A stretch of DNA of 64,000 nt. Origin: Sacculina carcini. Its lineage: Eukaryota; Arthropoda; Thecostraca; Sacculinidae. The stretch spans positions 4,248,001 to 4,312,000 of the forward strand of contig OU696577.1 in the NCBI GenBank assembly GCA_916048095.2, read 5' to 3'. Position numbers and translations under genes: made by a program. Within the stretch, counting starts at the first letter, position 1, and every line of letters begins with the position of its first letter. This document shows, in pieces, positions 63,384 to 64,000 of the stretch. Under the pieces are notes generated by a model, which was not told the origin of the DNA, did no database searches, and saw nothing but the letters and a program-made list of their open reading frames with translations.

Positions 63384-63750
63384 GCTCACTCTTCTCGAAC
63401 CAGTTGTGCACCATCAATCTTCTCAAATAGTGATCTTAGTAGCAGCTTTGTTTACTGGATATCTTAGTTGATTGTTTGTAATATCTAGAGTTGGGAATTT
63501 TATGTGATAATTTTTGGCTTTTTATGTCTTAATTATGTGACGAAAAATGCCAAAATATTTTGTCAAAAGTCCCAAAATATGTTATTCAATTTTCATATAA
63601 TATGTAAACTTTGGACTCTTTCGTAGATTTTTTGCATTTTAAGCATGTACCTAGCGACATCCCAGGGGAGCCACCCTCAGGAAGGCGAAATTTTCGTAGT
63701 ACGTGGCAAACGTCTCACCTTGATTGGGCCCTTCCGATAATGTTGGAGTG
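63384..63750. other. Non-coding stretch near window end
   Basis: AT-rich, with no gene or repeat recognised. Confidence 0.35.
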
Positions 63751-63868
63751 CAGTGGCGGCGCCAGGATTCTTCCGGTGAAGGGAGTTGAGGGGGGCTAAG
63801 GAAAAATATGTGGGGATATGCGAAACATGATAAACCACATTCGAAATGTTCATGGAATAGGTGCCACT
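63751..63868. mobile_element. hAT-type MITE, short or decayed copy
   Basis: It starts CAGTGGCGGCGCCAGGATTC, like the MITE at 45255, and may end at GTGCCACTG (63868). The flanks TTGGAGTG and TAGGGGTG agree at 6 of 8 positions, a possible old 8-bp duplication. The right TIR is poor. Confidence 0.5.
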
Positions 63869-64000
63869 GTAGGGGTGCCATTTTGGACTTTTGCTCCGAG
63901 GCGATGATTCCATGATTCGATTCTGCATGTATAGTTTGATATGATGTTTTTCGAGTGAGCAAACGATTTGTTGTGTCGATCGAGCTGCGACTTGTGACCA

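Overview
The window is animal nuclear DNA. It has spliced protein genes, L2-type and I-type LINEs, a Penelope-like element, a hAT transposon, Helitron-like repeats, Ty3/gypsy elements and long (TA)n tracts. An astacin with three ShKT domains and this mix of mobile elements suggest an invertebrate, probably aquatic. I cannot name the phylum from the sequence.

Two host genes can be built exon by exon. A secreted astacin metalloprotease with three ShKT domains lies on + at 15324-17317 (two exons, 470 codons plus stop, TATA box at 15272). SDHAF2, the mitochondrial succinate dehydrogenase assembly factor 2, lies on - with exons at 44412-44578, 39960-40123 and 18243-18358. Its reading frame is only 447 nt but spans about 26 kb. 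The second intron (18359-39959, 21.6 kb) is almost entirely mobile DNA. The two genes are tail to tail, 925 bp apart.

Layout: 1-1440 has a degenerate tRNA-like repeat and a CCACCTAGATA palindrome. 1445-5765 is a nearly full-length but broken L2-group LINE (-). 6315-6680 is a LINE remnant. 7995-13468 is a whole-looking Ty3/gypsy element with LTRs and 4-bp target duplications. 15272-17317 is the astacin gene. 18243-44578 is SDHAF2. Its intron 2 holds Penelope fragments in palindromes (19426-21145), an array of Helitron-like copies (21201-34734), a TIR element (26060-27445), a hAT transposon (31311-33781) and two fused LTR-element fragments (34735-39500). Its intron 1 holds a TIR element (40337-41694), a LINE 5' part (42000-43400) and a pogo-like MITE (43956-44322).

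Upstream of SDHAF2 come a hAT-type MITE (45255-45574) and two related long-TIR DNA transposons, A (46015-48966) and B (48966-51464). A appears to have inserted at the very end of B, and B carries a piece of a Ulp1-like peptidase gene. From 51640 to 61050 are two further L2 copies. One is split by an I-group LINE with a perfect 11-bp target duplication and by an inverted L2 copy. At 61070-62451 an I-group ORF1 abuts the last L2 copy. The window ends with a second CCACCTAGATA palindrome and a second hAT-type MITE.

The elements do not form one pathway. They are layers of insertion around two ordinary host genes, and several layers can be ordered from target duplications. All coordinates were read by eye; boundaries without a stated duplication or motif are approximate.
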